A DNA stretch of 54,301 nucleotides from Gnetum montanum (Eukaryota > Streptophyta > Gnetopsida > Gnetales > Gnetaceae), in NCBI GenBank assembly GCA_015680685.1, contig MNCI01035665.1:78047-132347 (forward strand). The letters run 5' to 3'. The notes beneath the pieces are model-generated. The model had not been told where the DNA came from and ran no database searches. It was given only the letters and a program-made list of their open reading frames with translations. A program made the position numbers and the translations under genes. Below are positions 32,861-44,072 of this stretch, piece after piece. Numbering within the stretch: the first letter of the stretch is position 1; each line of letters opens with the position of its first letter.

Positions 32861-35800
32861 ACAAATGAAAAAGAGAAGAAAATTTACTTTTAAAAGTTTT
32901 TTCCATCACATTTGCATATAACTTCATGGTGGTGTTATCTTGAGAGATAAAGATATGGGATTACTATACTAGCCTCTTTTTTGTATCAAAGTGTTCTTAT
33001 CTAGAAGTTTTCTAATAATTGCTAGAAAAGAATTTTGCTTTAAGACAATCAATAAGTTATTAATTGGTTATTTACCTTTGCCTTGTTTTACTATTAAATT
33101 CTCACATGGATCTCCATTGTTGAATGTACTATTGAATTTTAAGAAGATAAGCTAAAAACTGAATGAATTGTTTTTATTTTAAAAGCTACCTTTTTGGCGA
33201 GGGAAATAAGACATGGCTAGATTATGCTCCTTTTGTAGATAATAATAATAATGATTAAGAATAGTAAGGAAAAAAATTTTTTGTGACCAACCTACTATCT
33301 ACTATCTTAACCTTGATTTTGTCAAGTTGGGATTTGGTAAGGCCAACATTAATGGGAACTCTTTAAGTTATATACTCTTAGAAGCCTTCACAAGATTCTA
33401 GGACTTGAACACAACATAGTGAGCTTAAAAGCTTATTTCATATGTAATTAAAGAAAAATGAAAGATTTGAAAGTTAATCTAGATATAGAGTATATGTTTG
33501 AAATTAGTTTCATATTCAAATGATAAAGCTAAAAATGCAAAACCAAATATGAATAGCCAATATTCTAAAAATTTAGAAGTTTTTCTGCGTAATAAATTTA
33601 AAGTGAAGAGACAGATGCAATATGGTATCACACTTCTTGAAGAAAAGATGATGCCATTAGAGATTGACACTCATAATCTTTTGACATCTTCATGTCAGAG
33701 GCCAACAATAGAATAAGATCCCTCTAAGTAGGTTGTAGCTTCAACTTCTTTAGAGGTGATTTTTGCCATCACAAGTTGCTCACCAATGACAGTGAAGTTG
33801 TGGTCTATAATCCAATGAAACATGATGGTTGATCACATGTCGTGGCCAAGTTGTGTTGTTTTATCATGAGCTCATCACTAGTTGTCATTTATTAGAAATA
33901 CAAAAAAAATGAACTTTGAGCAAACCATGAGCTACTCACAAGTTGTGGTCAAGTTGTAGTGAACATTTTGGTCTCTGTGGTACCATTTGTACTTCAAATT
34001 TGGTCCCAATTTGATCCTACAAGTGGATCTCAAGTTGTGGAATTGTTAAAATTTTATATCACGAGTGGACCATGAGTTTTTGATTTATTCTTGATAAGAG
34101 AGATATTTCTTCGATCGAAGAGATTTCTACAATGTCTTTAACTTTGTCCACATGTTGTTGTGAGGTCATGGTAACTTGAAAATATCTATGTTTTTACCAT
34201 GAGTCATGGTGAAGTCATGATTCTGTAGAAAATTGAGAATGATGCCGAAACAAAAATTTGAGCTTATGGAATGAGATTTTTGAGCTTTTACATGAAATTA
34301 ATATGAAAAGGATTGAAACCCTTCAACATGAGCATGAAACAATAGAGAAATTAGCTTGAATTTGCAAATGGGAAGTGAAGTCCATGAAATAGAACATAAA
34401 ACCACTTCTAAATTCTTTGATTCTTCATTGCTAACATGAGGAAACATGTAACTAACTTTAGAAACTTGAGAGAACATGAAATTAAAACATGCATGCAAGA
34501 AATATCTAAGAATGCATAAAATGTGAGAAATTATGATAGATATAATTATGAGAACTTGGGAGAAGAACCCATGGAAGGAGATTCAATTTTCAAATTGAAA
34601 GAGGCATGCTATAGGAATGTAAGGAAAGAAAAGTGATGAAGCTACAAGAGCTTCCCCAAGCACTCAAAGCTTACATAAGAATGTTAGAGATTTGAAGGAA
34701 GGTAGAGGTTCTATTTTCTTCAACTCAAAATGCAAGACAAGTTACAATGAGAGGGACTCACCCCTATTTATATTTATTTGTAGAGGATTTTACCTTTTGA
34801 AGTATGGGCCACACATGAAGGCTCTTGGTCACTTCTTGCCGTTTTTAGTAATTTGCTCAATCCCTAACCTTCTAACAATCTTTTTCTTTAAACAGATATA
34901 CTTAAAACTCATAATACATCAAACTAAACACACCAACATTAACATAAAGACTACCACTATTTTTGACTCTACTCAACATCAAAGGAAGGGGAGATGGAGG
35001 AGTCAAGAGGCATACATTCATACTATTATTGTTTTTAAAAAGTGATGATAGAAACCCATGATAAAGCTTTATCAAGGAGTTATATGGTTTAATAAATGGA
35101 ATATTCAAAGTATATTCTTTGTTCTAATCTTAACCAGATTCACAATTTCATAAAACAAGTAGTATATTACAAACTTTGGGAAAATGTAGAAGGCAAAAAA
35201 TATTTTTATTTGAATAGTATTAAGGAGGCCTTAATTCAAAGGCAAGTTATTTATCTATTGTTATTCCTCATTAGTTACGATGCACAATTAGTAGAGCATG
35301 AATGGGATCTCATCATTTGAAAGTTAAACAAGTAGATGACAAAAAATTCCCCATGGAAAACGAATATGCTAACTATGCAATACGAATAGTATTGAAGATG
35401 AATACCGCATTTTCTTGCATTGGAGTGCATTAAACAGAAATGGAATATTGCAATTGTAAATTTGGTTGATTTGTTTCAAATATTACCAAGAATACTTGGT
35501 GATTTTCTTAATTACGTTAGTATTGCCCACTAGAATGTAGCTTGGAGTTTCTAAATCAAAAGTCTTACCCCTAGGTGGAAACCTTATTTGTAGGCTACAT
35601 ACTTATAAATAGCTTCAACTTCTAAGAGCATCATCTCTACTTCATAAGAAATTAAACTTGACTTTGAACATCCAAATCAAAACTCTTATTAACGGTGAAA
35701 GATACTTTCCCTTAGCATAAGATCAGCTTTTGGCTGAATTCAAAATTAATGTCCACTTATAAAATTAAGAATGAACCTCAAACCTCTTGAGATAAAAGAA

Positions 35801-37469
35801 GAGTTACGGTTAATGTAACAGGTTTTGGCTGAAACTTAGAGAAATATTTTCCAATTACATTTTTGGTTTGTAATTTTTTGACCGGTCAGCCCTGCCGAGC
35901 AGTGGCCAGGGGGCAGTCGTGATTTAGGCATCATGCTCAGGCAGCATTCGATGAAAATTCAGAGATCTGATGCAGCTAATTTTTTTAAAAAAGTCAAACT
36001 TAAAAGTTAAGGTGATTTACTTTTGTAAACTGAGCCCAAAACATAGAATTAATAACAAGTGGTCACCCAGTTATTCTAACTTTAATCGCTATTAAACATA
36101 TCTTTATATTTCATGAAAATGTTTGTCCTATGAATCTTCATTCCATTTGATTTCAAAATGATTTCAAAATTATATATCGACTCTAGGAGAAGTCTTTTCG
36201 CCATCTTTCAAATAAAGGCGAAAATTTAGAGAATGATCCTTCTGTACCATCAACTTTATATGCGTCCCCATTGTTAATAATAACATTATATTTTTTTCAA
36301 CTGGTAAAGAATGCGCAGGGTAAAAATCGATAAACACAGTCCCTCACAGATACCAGTGCTCATCAAATTTACACCTTAATTAAGTTGTGACACAGTGGAT
36401 AGCAAGGAACACATGGCTCGAAACTTGGCGGAGAAGACAAGTCGCTGAACTTTTGCAGATCTTCTTACAGTGATTTGTCGAATGTTGTATGTGGTTTTGA
36501 ACATTGACGATGGTGTTTGCAACTTTGGAGTTTGGAAACAATAGAGAAAGAGAGCAAGTGAGGAGTTGGTGCATCTCATATGAAAATGGAAGGTTGTTAA
36601 ATTCTCTGTTTAAAAAATGCTAAAATGTTCGGGGAATCAGGATTGCTAAATCCTTCTATGGTATATATTTCAAATATTCTTATACTTCGTGGAGCATACT
36701 TAGATTAAACATTGGATGGACAAGAAGCTAAATATGGAGAAAGAGAATTGTCAAAAACCCAGAAAAACCGACGTTTCCCATCATGAGAACAATAATGGAG
36801 CATCAATAATGTAGCATGACTGATCTTATTCAGATCCAAGCCAACTTAACTGGAATGAAGTGTTACAGGATAATGAAAAGATGGGAGCAAGGGGCTGGAG
36901 TCTATCGAAGTGACATTATTAAGGATGCAATAAATATGATAAGAGAGAAGGTACGAAGATGTCAAAATTTCCCACGATGAAGCATTTATAATGGATGTCG
37001 CCATAGGCATCTTGGACACTTTAGAATGGAATTTTTTATGCACTGCTTTTTTGAATTCATGGCAGCATTTAGAAACAGAAGGGAAAGTTATGATGGTTTC
37101 TATGTACTTGGTGTCAGCCTCTGTTTTTCTTTCAGTATAAGATATTTACCTGGAACAATAATGATTTTTTATTTTTATATTTTAAAAAAGAGGGGAAAGA
37201 ATTAGACTTGTCCGTAAGGGAAACTGAAATGTGCTACTACTTTTGAATCGGTCTTATATTTGTGTTGTTGCTGGGGATTTTTGTAGTAACGTTCAGTGTT
37301 CACTAATAACTGCTACCCTTTATGACAACTCAACTCTCAAATTGAAAAACAAGTTGCCCTGTTGGAAGTGCTCTGACGCTTGACGATAGGATCTTACCCA
37401 AGTACTGACAGTAATTACAGTGCCCATAGTCTTCATGTTCATAATGATACCATTGATACCATTGATTAG
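32861..37469. other. AT-rich spacer, no gene recognised
   Basis: About 4.6 kb. Small ORFs lack motifs and conserved context. A GC-richer patch (35880-35960) contains no recognisable feature. Part of 36300-37469 may be old upstream or first-intron DNA of the pseudogene that follows. Confidence 0.45.
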
Positions 37470-37571
37470 AAATTAAGGTTCATTGCAGTCTATGATGTTC
37501 TGAAATCCGAGATTTTGTATGATCCAGATGATGTTCAGTACAGTGAAGAATCTCGGAAATGGTTGGAAAAG
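37470..37571 (+). pseudogene. FPS: FPS exon: N-terminal helix
   Basis: KLRFIAVYDVLKSEIL, then YDPDDVQYSEESRKWLEK, open up to a GTACAC donor at 37572. An in-frame TAG lies just upstream (37467). The true exon start could also be at 37489 after ATTGCAG. Confidence 0.85.
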
Positions 37572-37960
37572 GTACACTCCTGCTTTGTTTGGGATGTGAT
37601 TCCTTGTTTGCGCTTTTCAATTCATTGCTTCAGAATTTTCTCTGGCTTGCATCACTGGGCTCTCTTTCCTTCAAAATTTGTTTTGTTTATTGAATATTTA
37701 AGGTAACTTTGTTTGGCAATAATTTTTTTAAAAAAAGTTAGGAAACATTGTGAATTGAATAGGAGAGATGATTTCAATCAGCAGTTTTGAGTCTTTTGAC
37801 TATCATCGCTATACTGATTGTCCTTTTTAATTTATTTATAGTTTTAGTTTTCCTTTGATTTCACCTTTTTGGGATCATCTGGTTTTTTCTGGTCTCCAGT
37901 GCATGCTGCTGTGGTAAAAAGATGCTGGATTACAGCGTACCTACCTTGCCCCTGTTTTAT

Positions 37961-38094
37961 TTTTCATATTTGGTATGCATGAGTCTGTTTAGTTCTTAAA
38001 AAAGAATTTTTTCCTTTTTTTTTTCCGATTTTCATATTTGGTATGCATGAGTCTGTTTAGTTCTTAAAAAAGAATTTTTTCCTTTTTTTTTCCG
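37961..38094 (+). repeat. Tandem duplication, unit 68 bases, in an FPS intron
   Basis: TTTTCATATTTGGTATGCAT and the 45 bases that follow are repeated at 38029 almost without change, differing only in the length of the T run. This marks a young duplication. Confidence 0.85.
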
Positions 38095-38192
38095 AACATT
38101 TATTGGAGAATCTTCCACCAATGGTTTTGGTAAAAAACGATAAACGGAATAAATTGTAAGTTGGAAATTATTGGTATGTGCGAAGTTTGCAG

Positions 38193-38328
38193 ACAAATTT
38201 AATCCCTCTGGTTTATGTTGTACCAGGAAAGTAAAACAGGTCTTTCTGTAATCCATAGCTTTAAGGTGGGAGGATAATAGGAAATGAGTTTTTTTCTGGC
38301 ATCAACGTTCAGGTGGTGCATTGAATGG
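38193..38328 (+). pseudogene. FPS: FPS exon: PGGKxNRG region, broken
   Basis: After TTTGCAG comes VVPGK-stop-NR (family: VPGGKLNRG), then after a one-base shift LSVIHSFKVGG, two stops, and FFLASTFRWCIEW ending at GTAAGT (38329). A TAA, a missing Gly codon and a frameshift make it non-functional. Confidence 0.85.
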
Positions 38329-38438
38329 GTAAGTTCTCCTCTATGTGATTATTAGATTTCCTAACTTTTCAATTTTCAACCACTTTTAGTGCAACTACAA
38401 TGACTTAAAAGAAAATCATTAAACTAAAAATTCTTCAG

Positions 38439-38555
38439 CTTGAAGCATGTTTGATTTTTGATTTTGCGGCTTCAAGCATGTTGTCTGGTTCTGGATGACA
38501 TCATGGACAATTTCCAAACAAGATGAGGGCAGCCTTATGGTTTAGATTATCTAAT
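38439..38555 (+). pseudogene. FPS: FPS exon: first Asp-rich motif, with internal duplication
   Basis: After TTCTTCAG the exon begins CTTGAAGCATGTTTG and 31 bases later begins again CTTCAAGCATGTTGTCTGG (38470). The second copy gives LQACCLVLDDIMDNFQTR, then TGA and GQP, then a one-base loss and WFRLSN before GTAAGT (38556). The family has DDIMDxSxTRRGQPCWFR. Confidence 0.88.
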
Positions 38556-40269
38556 GTAAGTGTCTATTACTGGCACTATTTTCTCATAACTTCTGTTGCA
38601 ATTAACTTCTGGTTTAACACACAAATGCACTGCATTCGTTACCTATTATGAATATCAGACTGATGCTGTATTAATATAATGCAAGTTTTACCTTGGGCTC
38701 ATCAATTTTTCATCCTTAGAGATATGGTAACGTTTGACTGCTAGTTTTCCTAATATGGTTTAAAAAATGTCACTCTCTACCTTTAGAGTTAGAAAGAGGG
38801 CTACTAGACATATAATTAGGTTGACGTAGATGCATATCAAATTGTGCTTAGGCAAATATCTTCATTACCAAATAAAAAGGAAATAGTTAATGAAGGTTTG
38901 ATTCCAACCATTGCCAACCTTAACTCCCTAAATGATTACCGGCAACTCTTTACGAAGTGTCTTCCTTAGAACACACCCTTTGTTCTCCAACACTTGTTAA
39001 TGCAATAGGATATTACAATAAGGCAATATCATCATTATCTGAGCCTTGCCCCAACTACAAGAAGGCTAAGTTTAATATTGAATTATCATGATTATTAATA
39101 TTATATCCACAAATTCATATCTAAACCTAGCAATAATCTCTCAACAAGGGTAAGTAGGAATAGTACATAAAAAGGTTAGTATAATGGTGAAAAATATAGT
39201 TGTAACAGTAGGGCATTCAAGATCTAGATTAAATAGCTGATCCTAGGGAGGCTTGTGGGAAAAAATTAATGAACAAGGGATAAAGACAGCTGCAAATTAA
39301 AAGAAGCTAAACTTGATAGATAAGTAAAATATTTTCTGGAATCAATCTTCATGCAGATGCAAACATTGATTTGCAGAGTAAGAATGAGTTCTCATCTTCT
39401 TAAAATTGGAATATGTGAAAAAAGTTCTGTTCAACAACATGGATGCATAGCATCCAGGTTATGTCTACTACAAGTAATAGAAAATGAAAGACAATGACAT
39501 GTTTTATTGTGGCATCATGCAATTGACATTTTTATAATGTAAATCAAATATTGCGTGTAAAATTTCGTATGAATTATTTGATATATTGATATTGTATCAA
39601 GACAATATTTTGAAAATGTATTCAAACTATATGAGTATTGGATACGTTTAATATACTTTGGAAATATGGATATTGAAATGTTTTATACAAATTGATAATT
39701 CTTATAGATCTGTTTTGGTTTAGATAGAATAAAATTTCAGTTTCCGTTTCATATCTACAACAATATCAAATACTATAAGTTGTTCACGATTTCCTTTTAT
39801 TTTGAAGGCATTACTACTAGAGTGTATGCTTCTAACTTCAAACAGAAATCAATGTGAATGTTCAATTTTTACAGTTTTCGTTACAGTAGGAATCGTTGTG
39901 CCTGAAAATGGATTTTGAACTCACAAGGAGATAATGATTGGAAATGCACAAGGCCCAACATTTCCCAATGGATAAATAGTTACAGGTTTGACTCTGAAAG
40001 AATTCGGAACCTATAAATTCTAGAAAGAAACTCTTGAACATATCCCTAAGCCAACTTGTTAGTCTCATGTTATGAGATACAAGTTACATTGATGTATAAG
40101 GAAATTGGACAAAATAAAATGGTTGAAACTGAAACATATCCAATGTGGATGCAATAAAAATACGTTTGTTTTAGTTTCAATTATGAATTATAGCTTATTT
40201 GGATCTACTAGTTTCTCATATATATATATTTGCTCTGTTATTGTAACTCAATGGTAATTCTTTGGTTGC

Positions 40270-40320
40270 AGATTAAAGCTTCACTTTTAGTATATGTTTA
40301 GATTAAGTATGTTGTAGGCT
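40270..40320 (+). pseudogene. FPS: Possible FPS exon remnant
   Basis: TTGCAG followed by ATTAAAGCTTCACTTT and TATATGTTTAGATTA could be a worn copy of the ...ILKKHF...YYVDLLDLF region expected between the DDIMD exon and the exon at 40606. No clean frame. Confidence 0.25.
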
Positions 40321-40605
40321 ACAACAACCTTGCCCATTGCCCAACTCTCATTTCTACTTTCTAGTTTTGCTAATGTGTTTTAACCTCATTATCACTTTTG
40401 GGATAGGTAGCATTGCTATTGTTCATGGAATTTAGATTCATAGTCACATAAAAAGAATTATCAAAAAATATTTTCAGACCAAACGTTTCTATACTGATCT
40501 TCTAGATCTGTTCAATCAGCTAAAAGTTTTATGAACTTCATTTTAATTTTTAATTTGATATTAATAAGACATTTTTTTAGAGCTAGTTAGTTCTTCATTA
40601 TGTAG

Positions 40606-40695
40606 GTTGGTTTTCAAACAACTTGTGGAAAAATGATGGATTTAATCACAACTTATGCAAATGCCAATCCTGCGAAGTACACATGTCCCATCTAT
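40606..40695 (+). pseudogene. FPS: FPS exon: FQTxxG region
   Basis: Thirty open codons, VGFQTTCGKMMDLITTYANA then NPAKYTCPIY, from TGTAG to a GTAATT donor (40696). The family has VEFQTASGQMIDLITT...LSKYS.PIY. Confidence 0.88.
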
Positions 40696-41077
40696 GTAAT
40701 TGTTTTTGCATAATACAATACAAGACAATGTAGCTCTTTCTTTTATAATATATGTTTAGCATTTTAATAAATCATTTAGATAATTTTGATGTAGCATTGC
40801 ATGAACATACATGAGAACTAAATTTTTCATGTTCATGAATATCCTTTTTAGTGAATTACAATTTTAAACAAAAAGCATTAGATCTCTAATTTCTAGAGCT
40901 ACCATAGTATTCAAGTATGCAACTCTGAGGATCTATTGTACATTTTCTATTTTAAAATTCTTTTCCAGAGTTCATGCATTATTGACAAAAGAAAACTTCA
41001 TTTATTAATGTATTTGTGAGATTTGTATTTAATAAATCCAAGTTTTCTGACTTGGATCATATGTGATATTCTTACAG

Positions 41078-41129
41078 TTATGCAAGGATAGTTAAGTACA
41101 GGACTGCTTACTATTCTTTTTATTTTCCG
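41078..41129 (+). pseudogene. FPS: FPS exon: KTAYYSFYLP region
   Basis: Starts after CTTACAG; from ARIVKYRTAYYSFYFP the frame is clear, ending at CCG|GTGGGT. The first bases are one out of phase with the preceding exon. Confidence 0.85.
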
Positions 41130-41246
41130 GTGGGTTTTTGTAGGTTTCATCATGTTAAGTGAAGTTTAAGCTCATTGATCAAGGTTATGCATCTGACTGT
41201 TGTCTCTTAAGCCTGATGTCAATTTGAAAGGACTTTGTTATAAGTG

Positions 41247-41339
41247 GTGTGTGCTCTTCTACTTGCTGGAGAGAATTTAGATGATCATGTAGCTGTTAAG
41301 AATATTTTACTGGATATGGGAATTTATTTTCAAACTCAA
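41247..41339 (+). pseudogene. FPS: FPS exon: ALLxAGENL...MGIYFQ region
   Basis: [20 protein letters not shown] then [11 protein letters not shown], 31 open codons. The acceptor AG expected at its start is TG here, and the donor is GTTAGC, so splicing would probably fail. Confidence 0.88.
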
Positions 41340-41456
41340 GTTAGCAAAGGCTGCATTGAATTGGAAAATCAATGAAAAATTTTCAGCAAATATGTGTTTA
41401 TCTCGCTGTAAAAATCACAGAATCATTTTTTGGGTTTGTTTTGGCTTTTTTTTAAG

Positions 41457-41501
41457 GATAATCATCTGGATTGCTTTGCTGATCCTAAAGTCCTAGTAAA
41501 G
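41457..41501 (+). pseudogene. FPS: FPS exon: second Asp-rich motif
   Basis: DNHLDCFADPKVLVK between TTTAAG and GTAACC. The family motif DDYLDCF has its second Asp changed to Asn, a catalytic metal-binding residue. Confidence 0.88.
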
Positions 41502-42020
41502 GTAACCAATAAGAAACGTTACTGAAATGGATAGGAAGTTTTAGATAGAAACATACGAACCTACTAAATGCTCATATAATGAGGCATTAGTGATGATCTT
41601 TTTGGCTCTTTTTTAGATGCTTCTTGTCACACATCTTGTGCACTTAACTTGATGTGCTTTGACAATCCATTGGATATTTTGAATTTGATAGCTTTCATTT
41701 CTTGTCTGATTTTAAAATCAAACAGTGTTCACATGTTTAGCATTTTTCTTTTCTTGGGTAATTCAATAGGCATGATTAGCTAAATAAGAAGCTTTATTAT
41801 CTGGTTATTTAACTAAAAACGCCATCTAAGAATTAGTACTAGGAATCCTAGCGTCTCAAGTTTTACTCCTCGCTATTTATAAGGACCCATATCAAATGGA
41901 TTCTTGCAACATGCAGACTATTTTACTTAGCAGAAGTAAATAGTATGTTTTCCTTCCTATATTTCTGATTTTTTTGCAATTATTTATTTTTCGATGAAGA
42001 CAACATCAATGCTTTTGCAG

Positions 42021-42122
42021 ATTCCACCTGACATTGAAGATTTGAAATGTTTTTTTTTTTCTTTTTGGTTAGCAGTACAACCAATTGAGCGAGGTAATAA
42101 TACCCAACTTCAAAGGTTACTG
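42021..42122 (+). pseudogene. FPS: FPS exon: GTDIEDFKC region with poly-T expansion
   Basis: IPPDIEDLKC, then a run of T (42050-42060) in place of the Ser codon, then WLAVQPIERGNNTQLQRLL up to a GTAAAA donor. The homopolymer shifts the frame. Confidence 0.85.
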
Positions 42123-42206
42123 GTAAAAGATGAATTTTAGTTTCTTTCCCCATTCATGTTTCTAAAATAATGTCGAGTGTATATTGAACTGATTTTAAGT
42201 CCACAG

Positions 42207-42277
42207 AACAACTATGGGAAAGATGACCCATCATGTGTTTCTCATGTTAAGGATTTATACAAGAATTAAGACTTGAG
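42207..42277 (+). pseudogene. FPS: FPS exon: NYGKxDPxxV region
   Basis: NNYGKDDPSCVSHVKDLYKN, then TAA and DL, from CCACAG to AG|GTTTAT. Confidence 0.85.
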
Positions 42278-42408
42278 GTTTATGGCATTCTTTTTCTTTT
42301 CACCATTGGCTGATTTCATACTCAGTTGTACCTTTTAATTGTCACAATTATTGCTCGTTGATACATTTAAAAATATTGCATTCTGTAACTTGCTATTTTT
42401 CCATGCAG

Positions 42409-42489
42409 CAGGCTTTTATAGATTATGAAACCCAAAGTTAACAGAAGCTCAGCTCTGCCATTGAAACTCAGGATAGTGAGCCATTACGG
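42409..42489 (+). pseudogene. FPS: FPS exon: EYE...IE region
   Basis: QAFIDYETQS, TAA, QKLSSAIETQDSEPLR, ending at a GTAACT donor (42490). Confidence 0.83.
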
Positions 42490-42572
42490 GTAACTCTTAT
42501 CTCTCCTCTGAATAAAGATAATATAGAATCTTTCAAATTACTTCAATTATAAAAGTTGACGATTTCTAACAG

Positions 42573-42620
42573 CTTGTTTTGAAGTCTTTCTTGAAGAAGA
42601 TATACAAGAGAAACAAGTGA
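42573..42620 (+). pseudogene. FPS: FPS last exon, C-terminus
   Basis: LVLKSFLKKIYKRNK followed by TGA, after TAACAG. The family ends ...VLKSFLxKIYKRQK. Confidence 0.9.
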
Positions 42621-42966
42621 ACATTCAATTAATGCAATTTTGTGTTGGTGAAAACAAATACGATTTCGAATTCCTGCATGCAAGTAGTAGTGGCAGCTAG
42701 AATGTGTTGAAAGAATGTTCGTGCCTTTTTCTCTTTCCCGCTTCTTGTTTAATTTAAATCATAAATTTTGAATGTATTTAAAACGCTCAACTCAAGTTAC
42801 CAGTTGGCAGAGAAAGCACCAGATTCAGTGGAAACAACTAAGCATTTGTTCTTTATTTGGATAAAAAATTCTGTTTCAATTTCATGTAGATAGCATATTC
42901 TTAATATTTGCTATTTTAAATGGTAGCGTCTTTTGAATACCCTTGATTTCAGATAAATAATATTAT
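42621..42966. other. 3' flank of the FPS pseudogene
   Basis: Old 3' untranslated or downstream DNA up to the copia insertion. The sequence resumes at 47484 after the element. Confidence 0.5.
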
Positions 42967-42971
42967 TCATA
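42967..42971 (+). repeat. Target site duplication of the copia element (TCATA)
   Basis: TCATA here and again at 47484-47488, directly outside both LTRs, a perfect 5-bp match. Confidence 0.92.
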
Positions 42972-43259
42972 TGTTAAGTTATGTGGTGACTGATCCAACA
43001 GGGGTCAAAACCACTTAGCAGTGAGCAATAGTTAGCAGTAGTTACTGGTTCTAGCAGTTAGTGGTTCTGGTCTAGTTTCCCGCTCTTCCCTAACGGCCCA
43101 AAATTATCCTTCCTGTAACCATAATTGTATTTAGCAAAAATTATTTAATAATAATTCTCATGCATTTCGGGTGGTGTGCTTGCTTAAACACCACACAAAG
43201 CTGTGTGTGTTGCATGTGTTTTCTTTTCTTTGGTTCTTTATCTGTTCCTGAATCTAACA
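42972..43259 (+). repeat. 5' LTR of the copia element
   Basis: 288 bases, TGTTAAGTTATGTGG...GAATCTAACA. A GCAGT/TAGCAG word is repeated near its start; the 3' LTR has an extra CAG-type triplet there. Confidence 0.93.
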
Positions 43260-43261
43260 AC

Positions 43262-43273
43262 TGGTGTCGGAGC
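43262..43273 (+). promoter_or_regulatory. Primer binding site, initiator-Met type
   Basis: TGGTGTCGGAGC matches the common plant copia site TGGTATCAGAGC in 10 of 12 bases, two bases after the LTR. Confidence 0.8.
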
Positions 43274-43291
43274 AACGGATGAGTGGGAGCA

Positions 43292-44072
43292 ATGGCATCC
43301 GAGGACAGGAAAGTCCGCATTGACAAATTCGATGGAACAGACTTTGGGTTCTGGAAGATGCAGATTGAAGATTATCTGTATTAAAAGAAGTGGCATGAAC
43401 CACTGCTAGAGAAGAAGCCAGATCAAATGGATCAAGAAGATTGGAATCTCTTAGATCGCTAGATTGACATTGGCAAGAAACGTCACATTTAACATTGTTA
43501 ATGAGACAACCACTGCAGGTTTAATGAAAACATTGTCAAGTATGTATGAAAAGCCATCTGCTGCAATTGTTCAATCTGAAGATGGGTGAAGGTGCATCAG
43601 TTACAAATCACATCAATGAATTCAATACGATAATTAGTCAATTGAATTCAGTGGCGATCACCTTTGAGGACGAAATCCAGGCGTTGATTTTGCTGTCATC
43701 TTTGTCAGAGAGTTGGTCTGCAATAGTGACTGCTGTGAGTAGCTCATCAAGTACTTTAAAATTAAAGTTGAATGATATTCGAGACTTGATTCTTAGCAAA
43801 GACACTTGAAAGGGAGTCAAGCGAATCCTTAGGGTCTGCTTTGAATACAGAAAGCAGAGGTAAGAGCTCACAACGTGGTCAAAACCATGGTAATGGTAGA
43901 TCGAAGTCCAAAGGCAGAGAAAAATCTAAAAATCACAAGGAAGTTGTTTGCTGGAATTGTGACAAGAAGGGTCACTTTGGAAATCAGTGCAGGGCACCAA
44001 AGAAGAAGAAAAATTACACTCAAGATGATGAATCAGCGAATGCAGCAGAGGAGATTATTGTTGATGCTTTGA
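43292..44072 (+). pseudogene. copia gag with zinc knuckle, frameshifted
   Basis: Starts MASEDRKVRIDKFDGTDFGF and WKMQIEDYLY, then TAA (about 43382). A shift near 43460 follows, then LARNVTFNIV in another frame, and a third frame from 43546 (MGEGASVTNHINEFNTIISQ) to 43809. From 43841 the frame of pol carries the knuckle CWNCDKKGHFGNQC (about 43957; C-x2-C-x4-H-x4-C, intact). It is the nucleocapsid and capsid part that packs the element RNA. Confidence 0.88.

Larger units (their letters stand above)
37470..42620 (+). pseudogene. FPS: Farnesyl diphosphate synthase, unprocessed pseudogene
   Basis: The enzyme makes farnesyl diphosphate from IPP and DMAPP for sterols and sesquiterpenes in the cytosol. 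Exon-sized pieces appear in correct order with intron sequence between them: 37470-37571 (VYDVLKSEIL...ESRKWLEK), 38193-38328 (...FLAST..WCIEW), 38439-38555 (LVLDDIMDN, the first Asp-rich motif region), 40606-40695 (FQTTCGKMMDLITT), about 41078-41129 (RTAYYSFYFP), 41247-41339 ([10 protein letters not shown]...MGIYFQ), 41457-41501 (DNHLDCFADP, where DDYLDCF is usual), 42021-42122 (DIEDLKC...IERGNNTQLQRL), 42207-42277, 42409-42489, 42573-42620 (LVLKSFLKKIYKRNK-stop). Stops or shifts occur in the second, third, ninth and tenth. One exon after 38555 is not found. Introns show it arose by gene duplication or in-place loss, not by retroposition. Confidence 0.9.

Noticed and set aside
34692-35320. 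ORFs of 74-117 residues in AT-rich DNA
   Set aside because: No conserved motif, biased composition, and no neighbouring exon-like blocks.
35870-35970. GC-richer patch as a possible RNA gene or exon
   Set aside because: No tRNA-like fold, no open frame with a motif, and no splice context.
37470-42620. A functional farnesyl diphosphate synthase gene
   Set aside because: Several exons have stop codons or frameshifts, one acceptor AG is lost, and one exon is missing.
43203-43409. ORF over the copia LTR end and gag start
   Set aside because: It crosses the primer site in a different frame from gag and is a by-product.
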